From positions 1 through 13,650 of the forward strand of contig DNMA01000080.1 of NCBI GenBank assembly GCA_003489505.1: a stretch of DNA of 13,650 nucleotides, read 5' to 3'. The notes below the pieces were generated by a model. The model searched no databases. It was given only the letters and a program-made list of their open reading frames with translations, and was not told where the DNA came from. This document shows positions 5,483-13,153 of this stretch, in pieces. Source of the stretch: Legionellales bacterium (GTDB taxonomy: Bacteria > Pseudomonadota > Gammaproteobacteria > Legionellales > Legionellaceae). Every line of letters starts with the position of its first letter. The first letter of the stretch is position 1. The translations under genes and the position numbers were made by a program.

Positions 5483-7863
5483 TGCACTCGTGCAGCAGCA
5501 TCATCAATAAATGGTAATGCTGCTGCACGAGGAGAAGATGGTACATTCATTGTTAAAGCAGCGCTCGAACCAATTCTAAAAAATCGGCTTAGTTGTTTTG
5601 ACTGATTCGGTGCTACTTGCGCAGTAACTTCACTCGGTCTTTTCTCTCCTGTCAACCAGGTATACATAAAGGACTCTTTATACGCATCATTATCGACTCG
5701 CATCAATCCCCTCAATCCTTTACAAGCAAAGAAGGATGCGTAAATTGCGCTGACACCTAAATAAATACTCATTAAAGCCGGGTTAACATTTTCAGAGGCC
5801 ATGACAAAGAAAGATAATAAAGTTTGGGTACACTTAATCCCTTTTTTGGCACCCGATAAGGTTTGTCTAAAGACTTCAGCATGCTCAGGAATTAATAAAT
5901 TAGATGTCCCTCTAATCTCTTGAGAATTCATAATGTTAAAAGTTGAAGGACTAACATATAGTGTATTCGCAGAACTTGTTTCTTGAACAGGCGTCAAACC
6001 TAAGTGCTGAGCACTTTCATCTTGATCATCTAGGCTTTTTTCTTCTTTGGGTCGAATAAATAACCAGGTATAAGACATGGTTGCAATTAAAATAGACAAT
6101 CCTACTAAGACAGAAATATAAAAGAAAATGGGTGTAATCGTTAGTCCAAATAAGAAACTCATGGTGGCGACCGTCATTAATAAACTATTAAATGCACCAT
6201 AAACCACCAAGCCATTACGAAGTGATTGACGCCAGACGATCCCGGAAGAGAGCTCCAGTTGCTTACTTAAATCCAGATGATTTTTTAAATATTCTCTTTC
6301 TAAGTTTTCGACTCGAACACAGAAATGTAAAATGTCTTTTTGTTCCGCTGTGATATTGCTCAAATTCATTTTTGATAAATCAATTTTTGATAAATCCATG
6401 CCTTGAATAGCGTTTGAATTTAAATCTTGCTTTTCAATACCCTTACCGGATGGGAATTTTTTGGAAATTAAATTTGCTAACAACGCAGCAATTTCAGGCT
6501 CTAATTTATCAAACCCTGTGCTAATAGGTGTAAAATTTTGCCATTCTAAAAGCAGCATTCTTTTATTCATTATCAAATTTGCTTTCAGCTGTGAGGTTTT
6601 TAAACGTCTTTGATAATCTGCTTCTTGGTCATATTCACTAATGACATTCAACACCATAAAGAAACTACAAACGCTAACTGCATAAATGAAAAACTGTGAC
6701 GGTAAGACCACCATGCTTAAAACCCCTAAAAAATAATAGGGGGCATTCAGTAAGCCACTTAATATTGCGGATGCAAACGCTTGAGTTGAGTTTTGTTGAA
6801 ACTGTGCGGCATTTTTTAAATATGAATAGGTATCCGATTTTTCATATAATACTGTATCTTTAATAAATGCTTGTTTTGAAAGATAAATCTGCCAAAAAGG
6901 ATTTTGTTCTGGAGAGATATCGGCATCATCAAATAAGCGTTGCTGACTATCGAGCAGTTGTTTATATTGCTCCCAATAAATTCTTGGAACATGTGATTGC
7001 CCGTCGGCATCTTTTCGAAGATCTGCTAATTTAGTTTCTAAAAGCTTTAAAAAATTTTCTAAAACTACTTTCTGTGCCGGATCAAATTTCTCAAAAGACC
7101 TTTCTAAGTTATTTTCTTCACCCTTTTCATCAATAAAAAGGTACTCTTTTTTACCATCGTCTTTAGTAAGCGCTAAAATACTACCAGCATAAATATGTTT
7201 TAGAGCTTTTTTGCGTTCTTCGCCATCGTCAGGGAGTAACTTGTCATCGACTTCCAGGAAACAAGCATTAATGCCTTTGACTTGGCGGCGGAATAAATCA
7301 TTGGATTGCTGAAGCGATTTTCGCGCTTCGACCATGCTACGATTCCATAGTTGATTCGCTGCACCGATAAGACCTAATAGAATACCAAAAGGTGTTATGT
7401 AACTAATGTAGTTTTGATGAAATAAGGTTTGAGAAACTAATAATAAACTGCGAGTACCTTTAAACGTCCACTTTAAACGTTTAATCACATCACGAACATA
7501 AGGCCAGTAATTGTCTGCAAATGATGAAAAAACTGTTCTATCTTCTTTTTTAATCCCATTACCTAAGTAGGCAAACAGACCAAAACAAGCTGACCCAATT
7601 AGAAAAATCAGCAAGCCTTCTTCAGAGTGTAACCACTCTAGAAACATTTTAGAGGAGATTGAGCCACTGGCTGGATTCATTGCATCAAAATAATATTTGA
7701 TAGAGCTTATCCATAAATCTAAGGCATCAAATAAAGACTGCATGCCTATTTCGAAACTACCAGGCTCTTTTAATTCTGAAAGAAATTCAACGGTACTCTG
7801 TTGCTGAGGAATCAGAACAGGTTTTTGAGGAGTTTGTGATGAACTTTCCGCCGTTAAGGACAT
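5479..7863 (-). CDS. Large polytopic membrane protein, 794 residues, no recognised family
   Basis: I recognise no domain. Hydrophobic segments are at about 83-101, 152-172, 363-408 (long enough for two), 551-602 (two) and 676-715 (one or two), so perhaps seven or eight membrane passes, with no cleavable signal. Between them are long charged, mainly helical soluble parts (175-350 and 410-545), the second with the repeat DLSKI-DLSKM-NLSNI (490-504). The N-terminus is Ser/Gln/Pro-rich and the C-terminus Ala-rich. It resembles the large lineage-specific membrane proteins, some of them secreted effectors, of Legionellales. That is only a resemblance, and I see no clear glutamate-rich C-terminal secretion signal. 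The ATG at 7863 has only a weak AAGAG site. Two promoter candidates lie upstream. Base composition is like the neighbours. Confidence 0.85.
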   Translation of the reverse strand: MSLTAESSSQTPQKPVLIPQQQSTVEFLSELKEPGSFEIGMQSLFDALDLWISSIKYYFDAMNPASGSISSKMFLEWLHSEEGLLIFLIGSACFGLFAYLGNGIKKEDRTVFSSFADNYWPYVRDVIKRLKWTFKGTRSLLLVSQTLFHQNYISYITPFGILLGLIGAANQLWNRSMVEARKSLQQSNDLFRRQVKGINACFLEVDDKLLPDDGEERKKALKHIYAGSILALTKDDGKKEYLFIDEKGEENNLERSFEKFDPAQKVVLENFLKLLETKLADLRKDADGQSHVPRIYWEQYKQLLDSQQRLFDDADISPEQNPFWQIYLSKQAFIKDTVLYEKSDTYSYLKNAAQFQQNSTQAFASAILSGLLNAPYYFLGVLSMVVLPSQFFIYAVSVCSFFMVLNVISEYDQEADYQRRLKTSQLKANLIMNKRMLLLEWQNFTPISTGFDKLEPEIAALLANLISKKFPSGKGIEKQDLNSNAIQGMDLSKIDLSKMNLSNITAEQKDILHFCVRVENLEREYLKNHLDLSKQLELSSGIVWRQSLRNGLVVYGAFNSLLMTVATMSFLFGLTITPIFFYISVLVGLSILIATMSYTWLFIRPKEEKSLDDQDESAQHLGLTPVQETSSANTLYVSPSTFNIMNSQEIRGTSNLLIPEHAEVFRQTLSGAKKGIKCTQTLLSFFVMASENVNPALMSIYLGVSAIYASFFACKGLRGLMRVDNDAYKESFMYTWLTGEKRPSEVTAQVAPNQSKQLSRFFRIGSSAALTMNVPSSPRAAALPFIDDAAARVH
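5487..5531. repeat. Perfect 14-bp inverted repeat at the convergent gene ends
   Basis: CTCGTGCAGCAGCA (5487-5500) and its exact reverse complement TGCTGCTGCACGAG (5518-5531) flank a 17-base spacer. The repeat starts 4 bases after the DUF4254 stop and lies within the last codons of the 794-residue gene, encoding the Ala-rich ends PRAAA and DAAARVH. The RNA could form a strong hairpin on either strand. There is no adjacent U-run; on the minus strand a TTTTT occurs about 10 bases further on. A bidirectional transcript-end structure is plausible. Confidence 0.7.
6352..6396 (-). repeat. Three 15-bp repeats coding a pentapeptide-like motif
   Basis: Units at 6382-6396 and 6367-6381 differ by one base (GATTTATCAAAAATT and GATTTATCAAAAATG), and a third, diverged unit is at 6352-6366. 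They encode DLSKI, DLSKM and NLSNI, residues 490-504 of the large membrane protein. Confidence 0.75.
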
Positions 7864-7899
7864 CGAGTATCAACTCTTATAACAATTAAATTAATACTT

Positions 7900-7908
7900 A
7901 TTATACCA
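7900..7908 (-). promoter_or_regulatory. Extended -10 promoter candidate for the 794-residue gene
   Basis: On the minus strand TGGTATAAT (7900-7908) is a perfect TATAAT with the TG extended -10 element, but no good -35 box at normal spacing. It would give a leader of about 30 bases before the ATG at 7863. Confidence 0.4.
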
Positions 7909-7974
7909 AAAAAAAACACTAATGGAAGTATTTTTTTCATTTTGTTTTTATTTTGCCCACAAGGCCAAATTGTT

Positions 7975-8003
7975 ATTATATCCAAATTGGATGATAAATT
8001 CAA
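7975..8003 (-). promoter_or_regulatory. Sigma70 promoter candidate for the 794-residue gene
   Basis: On the minus strand, TTGAAT (7998-8003), a 17-base spacer and a perfect TATAAT (7975-7980). The transcript would start near 7968 and carry a leader of about 105 bases. CCAAATTG occurs on both sides of the -10 box (7965-7972 and 7982-7989), which could be a regulator site. Confidence 0.6.
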
Positions 8004-8124
8004 ATTTATGTCTTTATCAGCCACAAAAACACTTTTTTTCATAAAAAAGTTAAAAAAAACATTCTTTCTTTTGTAAATTATCATAAAATACCTTAATTAA
8101 AGCATCTTTTCCTCGTGGAAAGAA

Positions 8125-8154
8125 TTGAAAAATAATTAATAAATTTGGTAAAAT
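8125..8154 (+). promoter_or_regulatory. Sigma70 promoter candidate for the protease/7TM/ATP-grasp operon
   Basis: TTGAAA (8125-8130), an 18-base spacer and TAAAAT (8149-8154) point to a start near 8161, about 23 bases before the ATG at 8184. The TTTCC-TCGT-GGAAA dyad lies just upstream of the -35 box. Confidence 0.6.
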
Positions 8155-8183
8155 AGGCGACAATATTTTAGTGCGGGGAAGAA

Positions 8184-8705
8184 ATGCCATCTTTTATATG
8201 CTGTTTAATAATGATTTGTTCTTTTTTTACAGGACCGGTTATGGCGAACTCAGATACAATCGTTTTTGGATATATTGAAAAAGCGACCTTGGTCGACCAA
8301 GATTTAACTTTATCTGCAAAATTAGATACGGGTGCAAAATCTGCCTCCCTTAATGCGTCTCACATTAAAGAAGTTGAAAAACATGGCAAACCCTATTTAA
8401 GCTTTATCGTCCCCAGTAAAGAGGGTGATAAACATTTTGAATGTGAATATATTGGCAAAATTAATATTAAAAACCGAGCTGATGAAAATCAAACCAAAAA
8501 ACTATTCCGGTATTTTGTGAAAAGGCCTGTGGTATTAATGAAAGTGCAATTGGGTCAAAAAACTCAAATGATTCGCGTTAATCTAACCAACCGCAAACAC
8601 TTCATCTACCCCATGCTTCTTGGACGCGAAGCGATTGTCGCATTTAATGGCGCCGTCAATCCTCAAGAACGCTACATACAGACTCACAAGGCTCGTAAAA
8701 AATGA
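8184..8705 (+). CDS. Retropepsin-like protease of the 'ATP-dependent zinc protease' family (RimK-associated), exported
   Basis: The 173-residue protein has a probable signal peptide (1-21, ending VMA) and then the single aspartyl-protease motif KLDTGAKSASLNA (catalytic D48 in DTGA). The family C-terminal block NLTNRKHFIYPMLLGREAI (133-151) follows. The database name 'ATP-dependent zinc protease' is historical: the fold is retropepsin-like, works as a dimer, and shows no ATP or zinc motif. The signal peptide places it in the periplasm or membrane. GGGGAA sits just before the ATG at 8184. Its stop overlaps the next ATG (ATGA), so it is coupled to the 7TM protein. With the following ATP-grasp gene it forms a known conserved trio, in which I infer it cuts what the ligase makes or the ligase's target. 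The substrate is unknown. Confidence 0.88.
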   Translation: MPSFICCLIMICSFFTGPVMANSDTIVFGYIEKATLVDQDLTLSAKLDTGAKSASLNASHIKEVEKHGKPYLSFIVPSKEGDKHFECEYIGKINIKNRADENQTKKLFRYFVKRPVVLMKVQLGQKTQMIRVNLTNRKHFIYPMLLGREAIVAFNGAVNPQERYIQTHKARKK

Positions 8706-10231
8706 AAACCCCCAAAAAACATTTGTATACATTAATCATTTCATTGATGGCGATTGGTTTATTCATTTTCACCTATAGACATTTTGTCATGGGCGTACCG
8801 CTCAAAGATAATGAAATGGTTAACACTTGGACCTTGGAGGCTAATCTTAAATTTAGTGCCGATAAGAATCGTCCAATTAAAGCCATTTTTAACATCCCTT
8901 ATCAGCCTAAACACTTCTCTATTCTGGATGAATACTTTGTCGCACAAAATTATGGCATCAGCACGCATTTAGATGGACTCAATCGTCAGGCTATTTGGAC
9001 TTTACGACGCGGCAACGGTCCTCAATCGCTTTATTATCGCGCTATTTTTAAAGAAAATGAAAATACTGTTGCAAACAAATCAATTAAAGCACCAATTTTC
9101 AAGAAAATTCACTTAAAAGAGCCTGAATTATCAGCAGCCCAAACGATTATTCAAGCCGCACGTCAAACTTCTGCTGATATTCAAACCTTTGCAGAAGGCA
9201 CCATTCGAGAACTTCATAAAAAAGATGGTAATGCAAGATTGTTAGTGGGCCCCTCTTATAATAATCAACAATTGGTCAATACTGCCATTATTATCCTAAA
9301 CCAAGCAAATATATATGCCTCTTCTGTTCACGGCTTTCATACCAAACAACAAACTCATGCAGATTTAGAAACCTGGTTGGCCGTTTACAACCAAAAAGAA
9401 TGGATTTATATCAATCCACAAACTGGTGATGCGGGATTGCCCTCTGATTTCATTGTATGGCACTATGGCAATGAACCACTCTTTACTTTATTTGGTGGAC
9501 AAAAAGCCCAATTGAATTTCAATATTACCCCAACCCCAATGAATGCTTTGAGTGTTGCCAAGACACATGGCCTTTTAAGTCAATCTCAGTTAATGCGCTT
9601 TTCACTATTAGAGTTACCCGTTAACACCCAAGAAACCTACAAAATTTTGTTAACAGTTCCTGTAGGTGCTTTTATTATTTTATTATTAAGAAACTTTATT
9701 GGCTTACAAACCTTCGGGACCTTTATGCCTGTTTTAATTGCACTGGCATTTCGTGAAACACATGTAATTTGGGGCATTAGTTTATTCAATATTATTATAT
9801 TTTTTGGTTTGATGGCCCGATTTTATCTTGACCAACTCAGACTTTTATTAGTTCCCAGGCTTTCTGCCATTTTAACCATTGTGATTTTACTGATGATTGG
9901 CATTAGTGTTTTAAGTCAAAACTTAAATCTCGATTCAGGACTTTCCATTGCACTTTTCCCCATGGTGATTTTAACCATGACCATTGAAAGAATGTGTATC
10001 ATGTGGGATGAAAGAAGTCCGTATGCAGCAATCAAAGCAAGCTTTGGTAGTTTATTGGCTGCGACTTTATGTTATTGGGCGATGACCCAAGCGCAAATTC
10101 AGTATTTAGTTTTTGCTTTTCCAGAACTTATTTTAGTCATACTTGGCTTTATTCTTTGGTTTGGACAGTATCGCGGATATCGCCTCACTGAGTTAGTGCG
10201 ATTTAATGCCTTAGCAAGAACAGGGAATTAA
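8702..10231 (+). CDS. Inactive transglutaminase fused to a 7-transmembrane domain (UUP1 family)
   Basis: This 509-residue inner-membrane protein has one N-terminal membrane anchor (about 9-27) and a soluble, probably periplasmic part (30-305). About seven membrane helices follow (roughly 313-487). Its hallmark blocks are IGLQTFGTFMPVLIALAFRE (333-351) and QYRGYRLTELVRF (489-501). The soluble part contains a transglutaminase-like fold near 150-245, but the catalytic positions are lost. The usual Cys helix reads NNQQLVNTAIIIL, the HxW site reads ETW (223-225), and the Asp site is N238 in IYINPQTGD. It is therefore probably a binding or sensing domain. The ATG overlaps the protease stop (ATGA), and AAGG precedes it. 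Comparative genomics has linked this architecture to the neighbouring ATP-grasp and protease families. It may bind the peptide product and pass a signal or substrate across the membrane; that role is inference. Confidence 0.9.
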   Translation: MKTPKKHLYTLIISLMAIGLFIFTYRHFVMGVPLKDNEMVNTWTLEANLKFSADKNRPIKAIFNIPYQPKHFSILDEYFVAQNYGISTHLDGLNRQAIWTLRRGNGPQSLYYRAIFKENENTVANKSIKAPIFKKIHLKEPELSAAQTIIQAARQTSADIQTFAEGTIRELHKKDGNARLLVGPSYNNQQLVNTAIIILNQANIYASSVHGFHTKQQTHADLETWLAVYNQKEWIYINPQTGDAGLPSDFIVWHYGNEPLFTLFGGQKAQLNFNITPTPMNALSVAKTHGLLSQSQLMRFSLLELPVNTQETYKILLTVPVGAFIILLLRNFIGLQTFGTFMPVLIALAFRETHVIWGISLFNIIIFFGLMARFYLDQLRLLLVPRLSAILTIVILLMIGISVLSQNLNLDSGLSIALFPMVILTMTIERMCIMWDERSPYAAIKASFGSLLAATLCYWAMTQAQIQYLVFAFPELILVILGFILWFGQYRGYRLTELVRFNALARTGN

Positions 10232-10242
10232 AAGGTTCATAC

Positions 10243-11196
10243 ATGATTTTTAAAACTTATCAACGTTTAAAAAACAATGGCATCTTAAGTATCAATCAAA
10301 GAAATTCTGATTTTGTATTAAAATACAATGACAGAACAAACTATCCTTTGGTCGATGACAAGCTCAAAACCAAATACTTAGCCACTCAAGCCAATATTTC
10401 GGTTCCTAAGCTGTATGCACAAATTGATACTGAACATCAAATTAAGAAAATTGATCAGATACTAGAGCCTTTTTCTGATTTTGTGATAAAGCCTGCACAT
10501 GGTTCAGGCGGCGATGGCATTATAGTCATTACTGGCAAAGTTGGTAGTCGCTATCGTCAGATCAATGGCAAGCTCTTATCTCAACAAGAACTGAGTTACC
10601 ACCTTTCAAGACTTTTATCTGGCGCTTATAGCTTAGGCGGTAACCATGATTATGCCATTATTGAGAAACGAGTCATCGTTGACCCCGTATTTAGCAATAT
10701 CAGCCATCAAGGGGTGCCCGATGTTCGGGTGATTACTCTCATGGGTTATCCGGTGATGGCGATGCTTAGACTCCCCACCCGCTCTTCGGGCGGAAAAGCC
10801 AACCTTCATCAAGGAGCCATTGGGGCCGGTATTGATATTGGAACGGGCACCACCAAAAACGCTGTTTATCAAAATGATATTATTGAGCATCATCCCGATA
10901 CACTCTTTCCGATTGCAGGCGTCAAGGTTCCCTATTGGAATGAAATCTTACAAATTGCCGCCAGCTGTTATGAACTCACTGGCATGGGTTATTTAGGGGT
11001 TGATATAGTCATTGATGCCAATGATGGCCCTTTAATGCTGGAGCTCAACGCGCGCCCCGGTCTTAGTATTCAAATTGCCAATCAAGAGGGTTTACTCAAA
11101 CGATTGCGTCTCATTGAAGACCGGAAAAAAGCTCATCATCACGAAGCCATCACCTCAAGAATTGCATTTTCCCTAGAGCAATTTCATCGCCCCTAA
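10243..11196 (+). CDS. RimK-related ATP-grasp ligase (alpha-L-glutamate ligase-like)
   Basis: The 317-residue cytoplasmic protein is an ATP-grasp enzyme expected to join an amino acid or carboxylate to an amine through an acyl-phosphate. Visible motifs are the ATP-contacting FVIKPAHGSGGDGI (80-93; K83 and the glycine loop), DVRVI (160-164), TRSSGGKANLHQGAIGAGID (179-198), and the Mg-binding block VDIVIDANDGPLMLELNARP (253-272; D254, E267, N269). Order and length fit the 'RimK-related' subgroup rather than RimK itself, which modifies ribosomal protein S6. AAAAGG overlaps the previous stop, and the gap is only 11 bp, so it belongs to the protease-7TM operon. In that context I infer ligation of an amino acid to an envelope-related target. 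The substrate cannot be read from the sequence. Confidence 0.9.
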   Translation: MIFKTYQRLKNNGILSINQRNSDFVLKYNDRTNYPLVDDKLKTKYLATQANISVPKLYAQIDTEHQIKKIDQILEPFSDFVIKPAHGSGGDGIIVITGKVGSRYRQINGKLLSQQELSYHLSRLLSGAYSLGGNHDYAIIEKRVIVDPVFSNISHQGVPDVRVITLMGYPVMAMLRLPTRSSGGKANLHQGAIGAGIDIGTGTTKNAVYQNDIIEHHPDTLFPIAGVKVPYWNEILQIAASCYELTGMGYLGVDIVIDANDGPLMLELNARPGLSIQIANQEGLLKRLRLIEDRKKAHHHEAITSRIAFSLEQFHRP

Positions 11197-11275
11197 TTTT
11201 ACATAAAAATGAGTGCAAGATTTTATCTACTCAGGTAAAATGATTCCTTTAAGAAATCTCAGGAAATAATTTTAC
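11197..11275 (+). promoter_or_regulatory. Short gap before asnB, possible weak promoter
   Basis: This 79-bp gap contains TAAAAT (11236-11241), with only a poor -35 match GTGCAA (11213-11218) 17 bases upstream. The TAAAAT forms a small AT dyad with ATTTTA (11220-11225). AGGA (11261-11264) is the likely ribosome site for asnB, 11 bases from its ATG. There is no clear terminator after the ATP-grasp gene, so read-through is possible. Confidence 0.3.
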
Positions 11276-13141
11276 ATGTGCGGTATTGCAGGCATTTATC
11301 ATCTCAAACAACAACCTGTGGCCAACATCATTTTAACTAAAATGAATGATGCTATGCTTCATCGAGGACCTGATGGTGATGGCATATGGCTTGAAAAAAA
11401 TATAGGGCTGGCACACCGAAGACTTTCCATCATTGATTTAAGTCAACATGCCCACCAACCGATGATGGATACAACAGGGCGTTATGTCTTAAGTTACAAT
11501 GGAGAAGTGTATAATTTTCGAGAGCTTCGTATTGAGCTTGAAAGATGCGGTCATGCTTTTTATTCCAAATCCGATACTGAAGTGGTTTTAAAAGCCTTTG
11601 CGCAATGGGGTGAAAAAGCACTTGAAAAGTTCAATGGTATGTTTGCTTTAGCCATTTGGGATAGACAAGAAAAAACTCTTTTTCTTGCTAGAGACCGCTA
11701 TGGTATCAAGCCTCTTTATTACACGGTGGTCAATGAGCAAGTGATTTTTGCCTCAGAAATTAAGGCTTTATTACAACACCCGGATGTTAAATGCCAACTA
11801 GACCCGATTGCTTTAGCTGAGTATTTAAACTTTCAAAACTTTATCCAAGACCATACGTTATTTAAAAATATCAACATTTTAAAAGCAGGTCATTTCCTTC
11901 GAATTCATAATGAAAACCTGCAATTTTCTCAATACTGGGATTTTAATTTTCAAGAAGACCCTACTTTAATTGATGAACAAGAATGCGCTGAAGAATTAGA
12001 ACGCCTCGTTATTCAAGCAGTCAACCGACAACTGGTCAGTGATGTTGAAATTGGTGCTTTTTTATCTGGTGGCATGGATTCTGCAGCCATTACATCCATT
12101 GCTGCCAAACAACTGCCTTATTTGAAAACTTTTACTTGTGGCTTTGATTTAAGTTCAGCTTCTGGGCTTGAACAAGATTTTGATGAAAGACGTGATGCTG
12201 AGCGGATGTCCTATCTTTTTAAAACCGAACATTATGAAATGGTTTTAAAAGCAGGCGACATGGAACGTTGTATGAAAAAGCTTGCCTATCATATTGAAGA
12301 GCCGCGTGTTGGACAAAGTTATCCTAATTTTTATGCTGCAAAGTTAGCCAGCAAATTTGGCAAAGTGGTTCTTGCAGGTGCTGGAGGTGATGAAATTTTT
12401 GCCGGTTACCCTTGGCGTTATTACCCACAAATTGCCAGTCAGAACCAAGATGACTTTTTAAAAAACTATTTCCAATTTTGGCAGCGTTTGTTTAAAGATG
12501 ATGAGCAAACTCACTTATTTAAACCTATTGAGAAAGATATTCAAGGCTATAGTGCTTTTGAAAGCTTTAAGCGTATTTTTAAAGCATCACCTCATGATCA
12601 AAATCCTAATGCCTATATCAATCAATGTTTATATTTTGAGGCCAAAACTTTCTTACATGGATTATTAGTGATTGATGATAAATTATCTATGGCGCACAGC
12701 CTAGAATCACGCGTGCCTTATTTGGATAATGATTTAGTCGATTTTGCTATGAAAATTCCGGCCTCCTTTAAGCTTGGAAAAACGCATGAAGTCTTTAAAG
12801 CCATTCAAAATAAAGAAGACCTTTCTCAATTTTTACAAAAAAATAAAGATGGTAAGCTTATATTTAGAAAAGCAATGCGGAACCACCTTCCAAACGATAT
12901 TATTAATAAAACCAAACAAGGCTTTTCCGCGCCCGATGCTTCTTGGTTTAAAGGTGAAAGCATGGAATACATCCAAAATTTATTTCTAAAATCTGATGCC
13001 AAAATTTATGGTTTCTTAGATAAAAAAACCGTACAAGATAAAATTCAAGAACATCTCCTTGGCACACAAAATCATCGTTTAATTATTTGGTCATTACTCT
13101 CTCTGGAGAAATGGTGTGATCAATTTAACCCCGATTTCTAA
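11276..13141 (+). CDS. asnB: Glutamine-hydrolysing asparagine synthetase family protein (AsnB type)
   Basis: The 621-residue enzyme is expected to use glutamine and ATP to amidate a carboxylate, classically aspartate to asparagine. The N-terminal class II glutaminase domain starts MCGIAGIYHL, with nucleophile C2 after Met removal. It also shows HRGPDGDG (29-36), AHRRLSIIDL (46-55), NGEVYN (75-80) and SKSDTE (97-102). The synthetase domain has the PP-loop LSGGMDS (263-269), AGAGGDEIFAGYPW (367-380), DDKLSMAHSLESRVPYLDND (467-486) and KQGFSAP (547-553). At 621 residues it is longer than E. coli AsnB (554) and matches the variants common in polysaccharide and secondary-metabolite loci, where the acceptor can be a uronic acid. 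The following protein, 12 bp downstream, looks like a glycosyltransferase. That supports a surface-glycan role, but true asparagine synthesis is not excluded. Confidence 0.92.
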   Translation: MCGIAGIYHLKQQPVANIILTKMNDAMLHRGPDGDGIWLEKNIGLAHRRLSIIDLSQHAHQPMMDTTGRYVLSYNGEVYNFRELRIELERCGHAFYSKSDTEVVLKAFAQWGEKALEKFNGMFALAIWDRQEKTLFLARDRYGIKPLYYTVVNEQVIFASEIKALLQHPDVKCQLDPIALAEYLNFQNFIQDHTLFKNINILKAGHFLRIHNENLQFSQYWDFNFQEDPTLIDEQECAEELERLVIQAVNRQLVSDVEIGAFLSGGMDSAAITSIAAKQLPYLKTFTCGFDLSSASGLEQDFDERRDAERMSYLFKTEHYEMVLKAGDMERCMKKLAYHIEEPRVGQSYPNFYAAKLASKFGKVVLAGAGGDEIFAGYPWRYYPQIASQNQDDFLKNYFQFWQRLFKDDEQTHLFKPIEKDIQGYSAFESFKRIFKASPHDQNPNAYINQCLYFEAKTFLHGLLVIDDKLSMAHSLESRVPYLDNDLVDFAMKIPASFKLGKTHEVFKAIQNKEDLSQFLQKNKDGKLIFRKAMRNHLPNDIINKTKQGFSAPDASWFKGESMEYIQNLFLKSDAKIYGFLDKKTVQDKIQEHLLGTQNHRLIIWSLLSLEKWCDQFNPDF

Positions 13142-13153
13142 TAAAGGATTCCT

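Larger units (their letters stand above)
7864..8183. other. 320-bp divergent regulatory region
   Basis: This very AT-rich gap separates the leftward 794-residue gene from the rightward protease/ATP-grasp operon. It contains two leftward promoter candidates, one rightward promoter candidate, the direct repeat CCAAATTG around one -10 box, the palindrome CCTTAATTAAAG region near 8091-8103, and a small hairpin TTTCC-TCGT-GGAAA (8108-8121). An open frame covering 7854-8084 on the minus strand looks unconvincing as a gene. Confidence 0.7.

Noticed and set aside
5487..5531. Reading the perfect inverted repeat as a classic intrinsic terminator or a mobile-element end.
   Set aside because: No adjacent U-run for a terminator, and no transposase, second copy or target duplication for an element end.
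7854..8084. Open frame of 76 codons on the minus strand overlapping the start of the 794-residue gene; its last 28 codons from an ATG at 7940 look like one hydrophobic segment.
   Set aside because: No ribosome site before either ATG, extreme AT content, and it spans the predicted promoter of the next gene. A small coupled membrane peptide is possible but not supported.
8754..8972. Open frames on both strands within the 7TM protein gene.
   Set aside because: Both fall in well-conserved coding sequence and have no ribosome site; typical shadows.
11276..13141. Calling the AsnB protein a specialised glycan amidotransferase outright.
   Set aside because: All motifs also fit true asparagine synthetase; the glycan role rests on the neighbour and length only.
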